Shown here piece by piece: positions 12,503-23,789 of a DNA stretch of 64,000 bases. Below the pieces are notes generated by a model, which saw nothing but the letters and a program-made list of their open reading frames with translations, did not search any database and was not told where the DNA came from. The first letter of the stretch is position 1; each line of letters starts with the position of its first letter. The stretch comes from Agarophyton chilense (Eukaryota > Rhodophyta > Florideophyceae > Gracilariales > Gracilariaceae), in the NCBI GenBank assembly GCA_030374765.1, contig JARGXX010000022.1, forward strand, positions 1,178,001 through 1,242,000. Reading direction: 5' to 3'. Position numbers and translations under genes: made by a program.

Positions 12503-13630
12503 CTAACCATTATCCAGATAATACCGAAGAGAGTTGAGCGATTTTTATCTTCCGCTGATTGCACTTTTCTGGACTTGTATGCCTCTGATATAATCTTCTA
12601 GCGCTCTTCCGATGTGCTCAGAATGAGTCGTGAATTTTGCTTTGGTTAGCTTGTACCCGCTGGCTATAGACTTAAGGTCTTTAAGAAAAGCTGAATAAAC
12701 GAGATTATGGGCTACCTTGGAATCGTTGGGGCGTGAGGTTGGCAACTTTTGAAGAAAGCGTATTATTCTCTGATTCTGCAGCACTACAAACTGAAGTTTT
12801 CTGGAGAATCTGGAAGTCTTTGCATCCCATATATTAATCCCTGCGGTGTCGGGTCCATATGCAGAAAGAAAGCCGAATGTCTCTGGGAAACGCCACATTT
12901 TCCCATGTCGGCTTTAGTGCCTCAGATAATCTTAAACACGCTCCAAAGCTGAGCAGGAGAGCGGCGACGGCGTGGGTTTTTCTAGACTTGTGTAGTTTCC
13001 AAGCGAAAGACATAACCATTTGCTACGTAAATGAGCGGCCGACTGAGCCGGTCTAAGGTGTTTCCATCTTTGAATGCATCTTCGAGCCATCCTAGATCGC
13101 TGCGTAAAGTGGGGTACATGATAAGCAGAATGCAGAGCAGGTTTGACATTTCTTGCCTTTGCCCAGGTCGGAAGTTTTTGATGTACCTCTCCTGAATGTA
13201 AATTGATAGTCGTCTGTCAAAGGTAAGATGGTGTTCAAGTTTTTCTATTTGATTTTTTCGAAAATTTTCCAGCGCAGTTATGTACTTTTCTTGTGTAGAC
13301 TCGTTAATTGAGGCTGCAATAAGCGGATTCCCTTCAAAATTCTCTCTCCGCATACGAGAATTGTAGAGTTGATCGTTTTTGGGTGCTGCGTACTTTTAGA
13401 GAGGGGTAGTTGTCTGAAGGGGGTTGCAGCAGCGAGATGCAGGGGAAGTGAGATTGGTTCAGTTCAATGCTTTTGTCGAGATGGTAATGCAGTTCGTCAA
13501 ACCTTGGGTGGTTAAAGGGATTGTTAACATGCGCCATAATGGAAAAACTCTCCTTCCGCTGCGTTGATATTTCGCGCAGTATTTGCGCTGCAGCACTAAG
13601 AGCGTTGACAGTCGCAGTTTGCGGGCTCAT
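12503..13630 (-). pseudogene. Tyrosine recombinase (phage-integrase fold), Crypton/DIRS-like
   Basis: Four overlapping frames on the minus strand join into one protein. An N-terminal part (13630-13334) is followed by a SAM-like core-binding segment (13353-12982, NESTQEKYITALENFRK). The catalytic domain comes next, with GACLRLSEAL containing the first catalytic Arg (13019-12834), then the 12898-12545 segment. That segment holds the usual HxxR box as THSEHIGRA, in which the Arg is His, followed by SGR, a TAA where Trp is expected, and KSLNSLRYYL with the Tyr nucleophile. Such enzymes cut and rejoin DNA for Crypton and DIRS-type elements. Frameshifts, the lost Arg and the Trp-to-stop change make it dead. 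No reverse transcriptase lies nearby, which favours Crypton over DIRS, but that is inference. Confidence 0.72.
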
Positions 13631-15786
13631 GATGGAGTTCTTGACTAATGATTCTTGTTTTCGTCCAGTAAGATGTGCTCAGTGATATTCGAGCGGGTGC
13701 ACGTAATGATCTCAGCACTATTCGTGTCACGACAGAGACTGTACTTAAGCGAATATTACTTGTAGCACTAACACTCTAGTCAGCAATCTCGTGTTGGAAT
13801 TAGTGAAGATGACCGAATATGGCCGCTTTCCACGGAATCCTGAAACAAGCTTCTTTTGCAACACAAAACTCTCTATATTACAAGTAAAACGGCGTTGATT
13901 GGGCTTACGAAAACAGTACAAGCATTTGCATTTCAATTCGAACGCCCAGACAAGCGCTTGTTCAAGTCCACAACAAGGCGAGCGAGGAAGGGCGCTACCA
14001 AATGAGTCCCGAGGGAGCAAGGAGCGCGTCTCCGAGGCGTAGCGCAAGAGAAATTACGAAAACTAGGAAAGAAACGCGAAGCGCCACCTGCCAAGCTGAG
14101 CTCGAGCGCTTGCCGGAGACTACCCGCCGTGTTCGCAGGCTCCAGCGGCGCTTGGTGCTGTTAGAGCATACCCACCGGGAATGGATAAATTACCAAATGA
14201 TCTAATTTGCTTCAATGCACCTGCCTGGTCGGCCGCACCGGTCAACAAAAGTGTCAAATAAAATAGCACTGGCAGAATATCAGAGTGCAAATCGAGTGGA
14301 TTTGCCTCCTTGCTCTTTGACCTCAATCGACGAAAACGTTTGCAGGATGCCCATTGGTCAAAATCGAGTACATTTCGCCGCAAAAGTTGTGAAGCAGGCA
14401 AACCCAATGCTCTCTATGTCACATAGATGCAAATTCCCCATCACCAAGAGTTCTTCCAAACACCTCCCTCGCTGTTGCCTTACTTTTCTACTATCATGGC
14501 AGAGCCCACTCCTCCTTCGACATTACTCTGTCCATGCGAATCAGCGCAAATAGCGGGAAACCCAATGATCAAATCAGGCGAACGAAAAAAAGTTTCACGT
14601 GGAGCTAACTTTACACAGATAGAAGACGGTGCCATCAAAAAGGCGTAAATCACAGTCTCTGAGAGTCCGATACAAGGCACAGAACAAAAGGCAGGAGACT
14701 TTATTCAAAAAGTTGCTGACTTCTATAGTGTATCTTTTCGCTGGAAGGCTCTAGCAAGGCCGTAATGAGATCAGATAAACCATCATCGGCCTGCTCTTGA
14801 AACCATGTGTCATCTATATTGGGCATGCAACAGCGCGGGTTGGGGTTGATGAAGACCGTACCGGTGCGGAAATTGCAGATTTAGGAAAATCAGCAAATTA
14901 GAAATTATACACCTTCCAATGGGAGACGAACATGTAGACGCCTAATTCGCTATTTTGTTTATTTACACCCACCACTGGTGGGGATGCCCTTATGGTCCGT
15001 TAGCGGTGGGCAAGAGCTCTACAATCGCAGAACTTCTACGGCCTTATAAATGTTCTTCTGCGTTTCTGGAAAAACCATTAATTTTAGTAGAAATTTGTAG
15101 AAGTTTCTTGACATCCATAATGAAAACTGTATATTGGGCCATTATTTTCACCTGGCCATTTCCTGTATGAGGGCCGCTCTTAAAAAGCGTGAACGAGCGT
15201 GAACGTGAACGAGTGCGAACGAATATTTTGAGTTTTAAAAGAATTGCGTACTGTAAATTAACGTCTATTAAAAGCATTTAGAACTAGTTTACAGACGTTG
15301 GGCCACATTCCATTTCTCTATAATGTGCATCGTGTTTTTCTTGTAATCAAAAAGCCGATCAAAGCTGTCCTCTTCAACCCGTGAGTGTCATGGAAGCACC
15401 TTGATGACACTCTCTATGGAAATGAACGTTTCGTTCGGAGAATCTGGTTTTAATTGCGATTCGAAGATAACAGCGTCCATCTTTTGAAGTTTTATCAATC
15501 TTTTTTTGACGAATCAACTATCACCCGTATACCTAAGTTTGCATCAGTCACTGCCCTTCTAAGCTTTACATCGCTGTTTTATCTATCTAACTAACATTTA
15601 TTTCTGTTGATTTGAAGAGCAGATCTACGTTCACAACACTTTTTACAAACATTGCTGGCTACACCATGCTGGCAAACAGCAGTATAAGCTCTCTGATATT
15701 CATGGAAGCCTCCGTTGTTTCTGATCTCTACCGATGCTCGTTATTTCTTTTAAAATAATCACTTGTTTCCAAACCTGTAAATGTGA
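13631..15786. other. Intergenic stretch without recognised genes
   Basis: Both strands carry only short frames without motifs. A small cluster of GTGAACG-type repeats lies at about 15187-15225. No transposon ends were identified. Confidence 0.4.
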
Positions 15787-16737
15787 CTAGCAATCAGTTC
15801 AATAGAATTTGACACAGTCAAACAGCGACTTAATCAATGTTTATTTAAACGCACTTTTAGACTTCAGAAGAACGAATTTCGTGAGGTTCTCAAAAAAGTG
15901 CGACCACTGTTACAAAAAGACGTGTACATGGATAGCAGAGCTAAAAGGCCTATAATCTCTTCTGAAATGAGTCTTGATATGACATTGCGAATGATTGCTG
16001 GTGCGAGTTATTTAGATATTATGCTTGCGTTTCAGATGGGGGCTTCTACAGCGTACGCAGTGTTTCATGACACATGTGCTGCTCTTGCAAAAACGATAAA
16101 TCTACCTGGAATTCCAAAGGTTGTCGAGGATCTGGACTGAGTGGGGCTTGGTTTCAAACACTACAGAAACATTTTAAATCCTCTCTGCGGTTGCGTAAGG
16201 GCTATTGATGGTATAGCTGTGAAGATCAAGAAGCCATTTTGTCGTTGTGCGGCGGCTTACTATTGTCGAAAGGGGTACTATTCTCTTCCAGTTAAGGCCG
16301 TGGAGGATTCTTGGTATCGATTTCTCGATGTTTCTATACGATTTGTTGGATCAACACATGATTCCTTTGCACATACTGTGTCCAAACTGGGGGCATATCT
16401 CGAGGAGAAGAAACTACAAGAAGAGTTTTGGATAGCTGGGGACGAGGCATGTTTCTGTAACGAGAGTCTGATAACAGCGATTCCACTCTCTCAGATGCAG
16501 TTTTGGTGGCAAGACGAGTTTAACTATTATCTATCATCTCTACGTGTGCATGTCGAGCAGGCTTTTGGCATGCTTATTGTCAGATGGTGTATTCTTAATT
16601 CTCTAGAATACGATGTTGCTGTGAGTTTCAGAATTATCATTGTTTGCATGAAATTACACAACATTTGTGTGGACAGTGGAGCATCAGGGCCCAGGGACAT
16701 TCATATGACGAAGTTTATTTACGATATCAAGATGTGA
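15787..16737 (+). pseudogene. PIF/Harbinger transposase with one in-frame stop
   Basis: One frame runs from 15787 to 16737, broken only by TGA at 16138-16140. The N-terminal part has the family's Phe/Arg-rich opening (RTFRLQKNEFREVL). The DDE_4 nuclease follows: first Asp in RAIDGIAVKI, a YYCRKGYYSLPV segment, second Asp in GSTHDSFAHT, a GDEACF segment, and Glu in VHVEQAFGML, followed by MKLHNICVD. These are PIF/Harbinger hallmarks. The stop sits between LD and VGLGF, where Trp would fit. About 316 codons is short of the 350-400 usual for the family, so the N-terminus may be incomplete. I did not find the terminal repeats or the companion SANT/Myb-like ORF. Confidence 0.85.
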
Positions 16738-17264
16738 AGGCATGGTACTCATCTTGCAAATATAGGAAGTGGAGGGAAGCCTTATATGGTTCTTCGAGTC
16801 AGGGCATGCCGTCTTGAAACGACAGACAGTGGTTGAGATAATAAATAAAAATGGACTGAGGCGACCTCGTATGATTGGTGCTATCAACTATACCTTTGAG
16901 TAGAAGCTGAGTGGTAATGGTATGACGCGGGAAGTGTTGTGGAGACGATGGAGTTCTACAACCGGGAATATCAGACGTCGCCGAGACAAAGGCGTGTATG
17001 GAGTATGATGCAGAATGGCGACCCAAGAAAGAAATCATCGAGACTATACCTGTAAGCGCTTATCCTGAAGATGTGTTGGAAAAGAACCATAAATCCATAT
17101 GGGGCAGTTTCTTCCAAGAGGGAAAGTAGGGTTACGCATTCTGTCGACAAGCGCAGCGCTTTGCATTCTGCACTGTGGAAGCGGGTCGGATAGCTTCCAT
17201 AGAAACTGAAAAAGAGATAGAACAGGGCGTCAGGGAGGCAACCGGGAAACGAGAACCGCGGGCT
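16738..17264. other. No gene seen downstream of the Harbinger relic
   Basis: Short plus-strand pieces with several stops follow the transposase and may be its decayed 3' part. Nothing else is recognisable. Confidence 0.35.
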
Positions 17265-18206
17265 CTAGTTGAGCAATACGTAGATCGCAAGGATCAGGAT
17301 GAAGAAACTTAGACCGAAAATGATTGTGACAGACAAAGACACTGGAAGAAGAACGAAAGTGTCAAATTGGTCTCGATCAAGAGAGTAGGATACGGCAAGT
17401 TCAAGAGAATCATACTGCACTTGATGATAGGCAAAGAAATTACAATTCTGCAAGGCGGGATGGAAGCGACAATCAGGAAGTTTCAGAGAAATCAATGGAA
17501 GCGTATAGATTACGCCGGCAAATGAAAGAGTACCATATGAACAAACTACTTTCGCGGCACTCATAGAGAGCCTTACAAACAGTCGCGACGGCTCTGACAC
17601 GGATGTTGATTTTGGCTTTGGACGCATTAAGCTGTCGACCCTTCCGTTAGTAAAAGGGCCCCTTCGATTGGGGATGTTGGGCATTCCCATGCCCTGTGTT
17701 GGTCCTGGGCCATTCATTGGCATAGCGCCAGGGTGCAGAGGGAGAATCATACCCATTGGTGGCATACCCATTGCCATATGTATACCAAATCCTAGAGGCA
17801 GCACAATAGGTGGCAAATTGGGTGGCATACCAAGCGATGGAGAGTGGAGAGGTGGCATCGGAAACGGCATCTCTTCCATGGGCCCCGGGTGTTGCATTCC
17901 CAGGAACGATGATGGTGGTTTCATTTGTGGCCCGTGATTCATCACGTGTGGAGGCTCTACTTGCCCTAGAGGCCGAGGTGGGGATCTTTTGCGCTGAATG
18001 TTAGCATTGAGATGATCCGCATGAAGTTTATAGCCAGATGGTTCTGTAGATCGTGCATGGCGGCTCTGAGAATCGTTATGGGAACCATACACGTGACGAT
18101 AATTGCTCTGTTTCTGTTCAAAGCCAGAGCCCTGGTGGCTACCTTGGTTTTGGTTCGAGGCGCCAGATTTAGGTTTCAGTTCTGCAGTCTTCTTAATGAC
18201 GGACAA
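17265..18206 (-). CDS. Pro/Met/Gly-rich low-complexity protein, possible gene fragment
   Basis: This is a 313-codon minus-strand frame with no ATG at its head; it is open upstream to about 18290. The first 90 residues are Gln/Ser/His-rich and basic. The next 110 or so are dominated by Pro, Met and Gly (MGMPPMGMI, GPGPTQGMGMP). After about residue 215 the composition changes to hydrophobic, which looks like non-coding read-through. The middle resembles low-complexity tails of RNA-binding proteins, but no folded domain is visible. It lies beside two dead host genes, so it may also be a relic. Uncertain. Confidence 0.33.
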   Translation of the reverse strand: MSVIKKTAELKPKSGASNQNQGSHQGSGFEQKQSNYRHVYGSHNDSQSRHARSTEPSGYKLHADHLNANIQRKRSPPRPLGQVEPPHVMNHGPQMKPPSSFLGMQHPGPMEEMPFPMPPLHSPSLGMPPNLPPIVLPLGFGIHMAMGMPPMGMILPLHPGAMPMNGPGPTQGMGMPNIPNRRGPFTNGRVDSLMRPKPKSTSVSEPSRLFVRLSMSAAKVVCSYGTLSFAGVIYTLPLISLKLPDCRFHPALQNCNFFAYHQVQYDSLELAVSYSLDRDQFDTFVLLPVSLSVTIIFGLSFFILILAIYVLLN

Positions 18207-18547
18207 AATGTATTGTAGCTCCGACGAACATAATTTTGGGTCCCTGTCGCACGAACATATCGCAACTATCGTTCTTTTTGTACAGTTTCAGTCAGGTGCG
18301 TGTGGTTGTACCAGTAGCTGATGCTTTCGTTCGATAATGAGTGTGGAAAGGACAGAGTTTTTGGACAGGGTGTGCTGGAGAAGAAATAACGTAAGAGTGA
18401 CGGAATTGCCTCTCTGCTGTTGGATCAACCTCACTATTATGCTCCTTTACAAGGACTTGTTGGAATGCGCACCGCTATTCAAGAATTGGGGCTGATACGG
18501 AGTAGCAATCGAACATTGTTGTGTGATCTATTCTTTGAAGACTAAAA

Positions 18548-19560
18548 ATGGATCACGCATGCCTCACTAAATGGGCTCAATTACCTGGTCTTCTCTGCCC
18601 TAGTCCACGACTTTTGCCAGCAAAGCCAAGCCCAGATAGGGCTTTCCAAGGGGTTTTTATGCTTCCCCAACAGTTGTTGAAGGAGATAGGGTGAGTCTGA
18701 TTACTTTCTATGTCGCTAGCACTGAAATAGACCAGTTAAAAAGCGACGAATTGAACCTGCTTTTATTTTACCCGGCCCGTTCAAACGAACAATACCACTG
18801 CTTTATGTTTCTCGTGTCCATCATGGCTCAAATGTTTTCCATCTCCTGCGCAGGCTTGTAACAGAGTACAGACGCACTTCATGCACATGGAACCAAATAC
18901 TGATATGATACAACCAGTTTCGCGAAGCGCTTTCATGACCTTCCTTGATACTGTGCACATAGCTGTTGTCTTCAAGTCTGTAGAGAGCGCCTCGGAGTAT
19001 GAAGCTATCAAAAGACGTCGTTATGTTGATCTCGGACGCCCTCCAGATGAACGAAAACCTTCTACATTTTTTGAAAATATCCCTGTGTATCCCATTGATT
19101 AGCTCAGGTTTGAATATATCGTCGTGGGAAACGGAGAAACAGTCGAGGAAGGAACCTTGGTTGTGGCTAGATGGGTCACCATTCTGGACAATGGTTCCAC
19201 TATGGATGATATTAATGAAAGCAGACCAGCTATGTTTCGCCCTGGAGCTCATCAAGAGCCTCTAGGAGTGGAAGAGGCTGTCATTGTTATGTGCGTGGGC
19301 GGTGTTCGTCGGGTCTACCGTACTGCCGATCAGATTTTAACGTAAGTTCTCTCCACTCTCTCGAGAAGCATCTTATCGTGCAGTCTTATAGTATTATCTA
19401 TTTAACTCCAATTTACATCTCTAGTTCTTTAAATGTTCATAAAGCGAACAGAACCACCATGCTGGATAATGATATTGGTGAACGTAGTCCTGTCCCCAAC
19501 CAATCTGATCTCTACATCGATCTTTTCATGGATCAAGTGAACCAATACGTTACACGGTAA
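18548..19560 (+). pseudogene. Plastid-lumen-type FKBP peptidyl-prolyl isomerase relic
   Basis: A possible first exon (ATG 18548 to 18690) ends at GTGAGT. The next coding block (about 18866-19341) has a bipartite-looking targeting region (SRSAFMTFL... VESASE), then RRRYVDLGRPPDERKP. A TAG follows at 19100-19102, and then the FKBP domain: RFEYIVVGNGE, RPGAHQEPLGVEEA, VGGVRRVYR. It meets a GTAAGT donor at 19342 and joins in phase after an AG at 19423-19424 to a last exon ending NQSDLYIDLFMDQVN. FKBPs isomerise Xaa-Pro bonds; plastid-lumen members help assemble thylakoid complexes. Several canonical active-site aromatics are not evident. The clean splice phases argue for a former host gene; the TAG makes it a probable pseudogene. 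Confidence 0.58.
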
Positions 19561-19641
19561 CGAGCTCATCAAAGTCGTGCAAGAAGGAACGCGCGAAGCA
19601 TATGATAGCCATTTGTAGGCCTGCACACCATCAAATAACTA

Positions 19642-20793
19642 TCAAATTCCTTCTGCGGGATCCACTTCATCTAAAACGGGAAGAGGAAAACGCAAAATGC
19701 GGCTACACTACTCCTGGAATCTAGACGCTCTGCTGTAACGGTTTTCGAAGAGAATCTTACGACGACTGCCCCAGTTGATTTGAGGCTTTCAAGGAGGGCG
19801 AAATACTTTTTCCTTAGCTTTACCTCAGCCGCACGAAAAAGTTAATGAGTAACAAGTAATTTGTTTATATCTCCCATTTCAGCAGCGAACTTTACGTGCA
19901 CCGGTCCATAAACTGCACGATCCGGGTACTTGTGCATCTTTTCAAAAATCGTCGTCCAATACGCGAAGTTCTGCTACAGCCTTGGTACCTGCGAGTCGTG
20001 AATGCAACTTCGGGGGAGATAAAACCTCTTGATAGGCATACTTATGTCTTCGGGAGGAGTGACAAAGTATAATCTTTGACTTTTTGTCTATAAACTCGCG
20101 TTATTATCAACGAGTTGCCTCAAGCTGTTAAAACTTGAAGAAATCACCTTTTACCAATCCAGGAGAAGCTATGAGCAGCACTTCCGGACGAGATAGCTCC
20201 AACGACTGCAGAAGCGCATTGAAAACATTTTTGAAAACCTTGTTCATGGCACTGTCTCTATTGTAAAGAGCATTCTTCCCTTTCCGTGGGATCGCTCTTT
20301 CTACTCTAGAGCGAGTAGTTTTTAGAAAACGTGAAACAAAGAAGACGTACACAAGTCCTTCCTGCATCACAACGACCACCAGATCGGCTTCTGTATGAGG
20401 GTCCAGTGCAATGTCCAGATGCTGCAGATGGAAAGTATCCCAAGCCTACTTAAAAAGGGTAAAGGCGGGATGTGGCTCCAGTTCGAGCGTATGATGCGAT
20501 CCTGATGAAATATTTTGAATCTCTGCAACACCGCGATCGGAGACAGGCATTTGGCAGACCGAGGCGTCAAAATCGAAAGATTGGATGGCAACAGTGAGAG
20601 TCAGCCTCATTCTTTGAGCTGACACACTGCCCTTGGTAGTCTCGGATTGCACTTTTCGAATTTTCAAGCGTCTTAATTGGTCTCCCTCGCTCAGCAAGTT
20701 CTGTACATGCCACATATCCTCGGCGTCAATGGGCTCCTGTCGAACACTGAACGTGCCAGCCTTTGGATCTATATTTCTTTATAGCTGACGCAT
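19642..20793 (-). pseudogene. PELO: Full-length Pelota (Dom34) pseudogene, ribosome-rescue factor
   Basis: The minus strand matches Pelota from end to end. It begins at ATG 20793 with MRQL, a TAA in place of Lys, then RNIDPKAGTFSV and EDMWHVQNLL in domain A. HHTLELEP and FTLFK follow, then a TAG before AWDTF. The central domain has VVVMQEGL, IPRKGKNAL and VLLIASPGL. After a stop at 20128 the frame continues to DKKSKIILCHSS, KYAYQEVLS and PDRAVYG (after a frameshift), then LFRAAEVK, VVVRFSS and RFPLPVLDE near 19650. At 1152 bp (about 384 codons) the length equals intact Pelota. Pelota with Hbs1 frees stalled ribosomes in the cytosol. At least four stops and two frameshifts show that it is dead. 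It lacks introns and converges on the FKBP relic 81 bp away. Confidence 0.85.
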
Positions 20794-21239
20794 AGAGATT
20801 GAGAAATATTTTCAGAGCGCTGTATGGGTTGTGAAGAACGGTCTTGACTTCGAGGTTAGAATCAAGTGCTCGCAAATCTTCTTGGAAAGGATGTGTGTAA
20901 TCTACATTCGTATAGAAAGGGAGAATGGTTGGGTCTAATCGATTTCAGTTCGACCCAAGGAACTTTCTCGAACATCGCTGTATGTACTTAAAGCCAGATT
21001 TCATCAGTTTGCGAATGGAAGAGAAGTATCCCACACACAAACGAGGCAATGGTTGATTTTTAGGACGGTATTTGTCGAGTTTGTCATATTTAAAGAATGT
21101 TACCGTTTCTTACACCTCTCGGTGCATTGCGAGAGCAGCTCCATCGCGATCACATCGATTGACTATCCCTATGTTCAAAAGCAGTTAAACATAAGCATAA
21201 ACACGATTTCAAATGTTAGCTTTTCTTCTTCGAAGCGTC

Positions 21240-22028
21240 TTAGTCATCTTTACCGTCCTTTTCTTCTTCAATGAAACTTCGAAAGAGCTGCTTCTTTCGC
21301 CCCAGCAGCATCTTAGCCAAATGTTCGACTTCTTCGTCGTTCCCATCTCTCGCTCGTTTGCACGTATCCAAGCTATCCAGCACCTCATCAAGCAGTTTGC
21401 TCTCCTCTTCAGATCTTGAAATATTTCTATCAGTGGTCACACTTTTCGTTTTCTGCAGGTCTACTTGAGCCTGCATGATATACTGAAATTTGTCCACTCT
21501 CTTCGTAATGTCGTCGAAGCTCTGCTGCATGTCACTACTCTTGCGTTTCCTGCTGGTTGAGCTTGGAACTTCGACTACATCTTTTCCGCTACAATTTTGA
21601 ACCTCCGTGTGCCCTTTTTCATCAATAAGCTTTGGTATCACTTGCAAAAGCTCAGTTTCCGGATTTTTTGTAAACATCCTATACACAACGAACAAAATCA
21701 GATCTCGCTTCGAATCCTTACTATAGTCGCCAAAAACAATATTAGCCAGAAAGTCAGATATCCGCGATGGTTCATTCTGTCCTGAAGCAGACCATTTGTT
21801 GTACACCATGGTCAACAATCTCGTGCCATGATATAAATGAATTTTCAACAGCGCTCCATTACGATGGGACAATGGGAGCTTTTTAGAGTCAATTTCATCG
21901 AAATGGCCTCTACAGTTTTTTTTGGAATCCACAGTTGAATCATTGAAACGGTTTTCAATGATCGTTGTAGCATTCTGGATGCACAAGAGTTCGACCGTTC
22001 GAGATACTTTGAAGTCGCGATACGGCAT
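21240..22028 (-). CDS. Hypothetical protein, 262 aa, charged C-terminus
   Basis: An uninterrupted frame from ATG 22028 to TAA 21240, with an in-frame stop just before the ATG that fixes the start. Residues 1-150 are mixed alpha/beta-like without known motifs. A basic RKRKSSD patch at about 172 could be a nuclear localisation signal. The last 80 residues are strongly charged and helix-prone, ending in FIEEEKDGKDD, consistent with a coiled coil. An intact frame of this length between relics is unlikely by chance. It could be a host gene or the accessory ORF of a DNA transposon; I do not recognise the family. Confidence 0.55.
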   Translation of the reverse strand: MPYRDFKVSRTVELLCIQNATTIIENRFNDSTVDSKKNCRGHFDEIDSKKLPLSHRNGALLKIHLYHGTRLLTMVYNKWSASGQNEPSRISDFLANIVFGDYSKDSKRDLILFVVYRMFTKNPETELLQVIPKLIDEKGHTEVQNCSGKDVVEVPSSTSRKRKSSDMQQSFDDITKRVDKFQYIMQAQVDLQKTKSVTTDRNISRSEEESKLLDEVLDSLDTCKRARDGNDEEVEHLAKMLLGRKKQLFRSFIEEEKDGKDD

Positions 22029-23126
22029 TCATAAGCTATTGCTTGGGCTATACTCGATTAAGAGAAGTTATGAGAAGAATTATTTCATGCAAAGATTGGG
22101 ACAGGAGAAATTTAATTAGAAAGTACTGTATTTAGTGTACACTGTAAGGTGCCATCACCAAATATTTTATTTGGTATTATTTAGATAGTTGTGTAGTGGC
22201 ACGCCACGTGTATGCATTACTGTATAGTACTTGCTTGGTCTCTTGGCACATTAAAGGCCCAGGTGAGAACGGCAGAAAACCAACCTACAACCAACTTACC
22301 ACCATCTTGGTGAGTCCTAGAAATCTTAAAGTCGTTCAAAACGAAGGGCCACCTATAGAATCAGTTCTTAACCATTCTGAGCTATAGCTCTTGTTCCGAG
22401 GATACCCTCTACTGTTGCGCATTTACCGCCCTTTGCCTACAGTTTTCTCTGTGTGTGTGTGTGTGTGTTATTTCTTTGTTGTTTTCTCTGTTGTTTTATG
22501 TTTATTTGTGTTATCACAAGGTTTTTTGAGCCTAACTTGTGTGCATCACGTACCGCCGTACCTAGACATCCGCCTCGTGAATACACGTATTATGCGCATT
22601 GTTCAGGCACACCTGGTTGCTTTCCGCACACACTCTTCTTCTCTAAGAACTGTCCCTGGCGAGGCGACAACCGCTTTTCGGGGTTGTTTCTGGGGATACC
22701 CACTGCACAGAGAACTCTACAGTCTTCAGTGATTTACCACATAAATTGGTCTCCCGATTTAGAAAGAAGTACACCTGTGTGTGGAGTATTGATCAATTAG
22801 ACCGGAAATATCGTGTTTTGCACGTTCGAATTATCCTCCTTGGATTTTCGTGCGTTGTACTGAGATCAGTGAACGGAAGCTTGAATCGTCATCACGGAAT
22901 CTACATTGTCAGAAAACATTTGGAACCGGATCTAACCGTTTGCCACGTTCGTCGATCAGCCCGAATATTATTTGTGAATCTTCACTGTTTGTTGGTTCTA
23001 TTTGCTAGAAGTTTCTATCGTTGTCGATATTGGTTGTATCGATCGCGATATATATTGTTTTCATTGAGAAATCGTGTTTGCGTCGTCCGCATGTGTTATC
23101 TGGATTTCCAGTGATAATTTGCCGCC
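22029..23126 (+). other. Leader or possible degraded LTR of the plus-strand gypsy element
   Basis: This stretch precedes gag and carries no gene. A (GT)n run lies at 22451-22469. I could not match it to a second copy after pol, so an LTR is not demonstrated. Confidence 0.35.
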
Positions 23127-23759
23127 ATGCAGACAAGAAGCCGACCGGATTCGGATAGAAGTAAGTCTGCGGCACCCTGCTTAGCCACCTCTGCAGAGGC
23201 TGGCTACCGCCCATATCGTCAGGCGAGGAAGAAGTCAAAATCGACAGAAGGCGCAGCTGCACCTTCGGAGGTTCCGACGACGATCGCTCTCGAGGCTTCT
23301 ACCTCATCTAAACGTGGTATCACGGAAGGTGCAGCCTTGCGAGCTGAATTACAGCAACTCCGTGTGGAATATGCGACGCAGAAGTTCCGTCTGGAGGCGA
23401 TGGAAGGTCAAGTTAACTTGCTAAAATCGTCATTAGAGACGTTTAGAAGAGAGCACACGGCTCTGGAGAATCGAAATCTAGACACGAATCGGATGGCAGA
23501 GACTGTTCGGACAGTCCGAGAAGATCAAAATCAATTGCTAGACGAGCAAGAAAATGCCACAGGGGCCTTACCAGCTGTACCGGCTACGGTTGAGGAGGTC
23601 CTCTCACGTGTAAACCCTCGATTAGAGCGATTGGAGACTGTGGTGAATGCACCGTTGGGATTTCCGCACCCGGAAGTACAGGATGTGGGACTCATCGTTG
23701 CTGATGCGCAGTCGGGCAAGAAAAATTCAAAGAAGTCGAAGGTAAAGAAGTTATCTTGA
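23127..23759 (+). CDS. gag: Gag N-terminal coiled-coil ORF of the gypsy element
   Basis: Starts at a well-placed ATG (GCCGCCATG) and runs 210 residues. It has a Ser/Lys-rich head (1-60), then a long heptad-like stretch (about 70-145: RAELQQLRVE, EGQVNLLKSS) typical of a coiled coil, and a lysine-rich end (KKNSKKSKVKK). It precedes the rest of gag, so it is either the gag N-terminus or a separate leader ORF. The frame closes with TGA; coding-like acidic sequence resumes after about 50 bases in another frame. Confidence 0.6.
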   Translation: MQTRSRPDSDRSKSAAPCLATSAEAGYRPYRQARKKSKSTEGAAAPSEVPTTIALEASTSSKRGITEGAALRAELQQLRVEYATQKFRLEAMEGQVNLLKSSLETFRREHTALENRNLDTNRMAETVRTVREDQNQLLDEQENATGALPAVPATVEEVLSRVNPRLERLETVVNAPLGFPHPEVQDVGLIVADAQSGKKNSKKSKVKKLS

Positions 23760-23789
23760 AGACTCTCTAAATCGAGAAAACTCGCAAGA

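Noticed and set aside
17668..17937. Gly/Ile/Pro-rich plus-strand ORF
   Set aside because: It is the mirror of the Pro/Met-rich minus-strand frame and has no independent support.
22191..23120. 5' LTR of the plus-strand gypsy element
   Set aside because: A TG start can be proposed at 22191, but no matching copy was found after pol and no primer binding site is evident.
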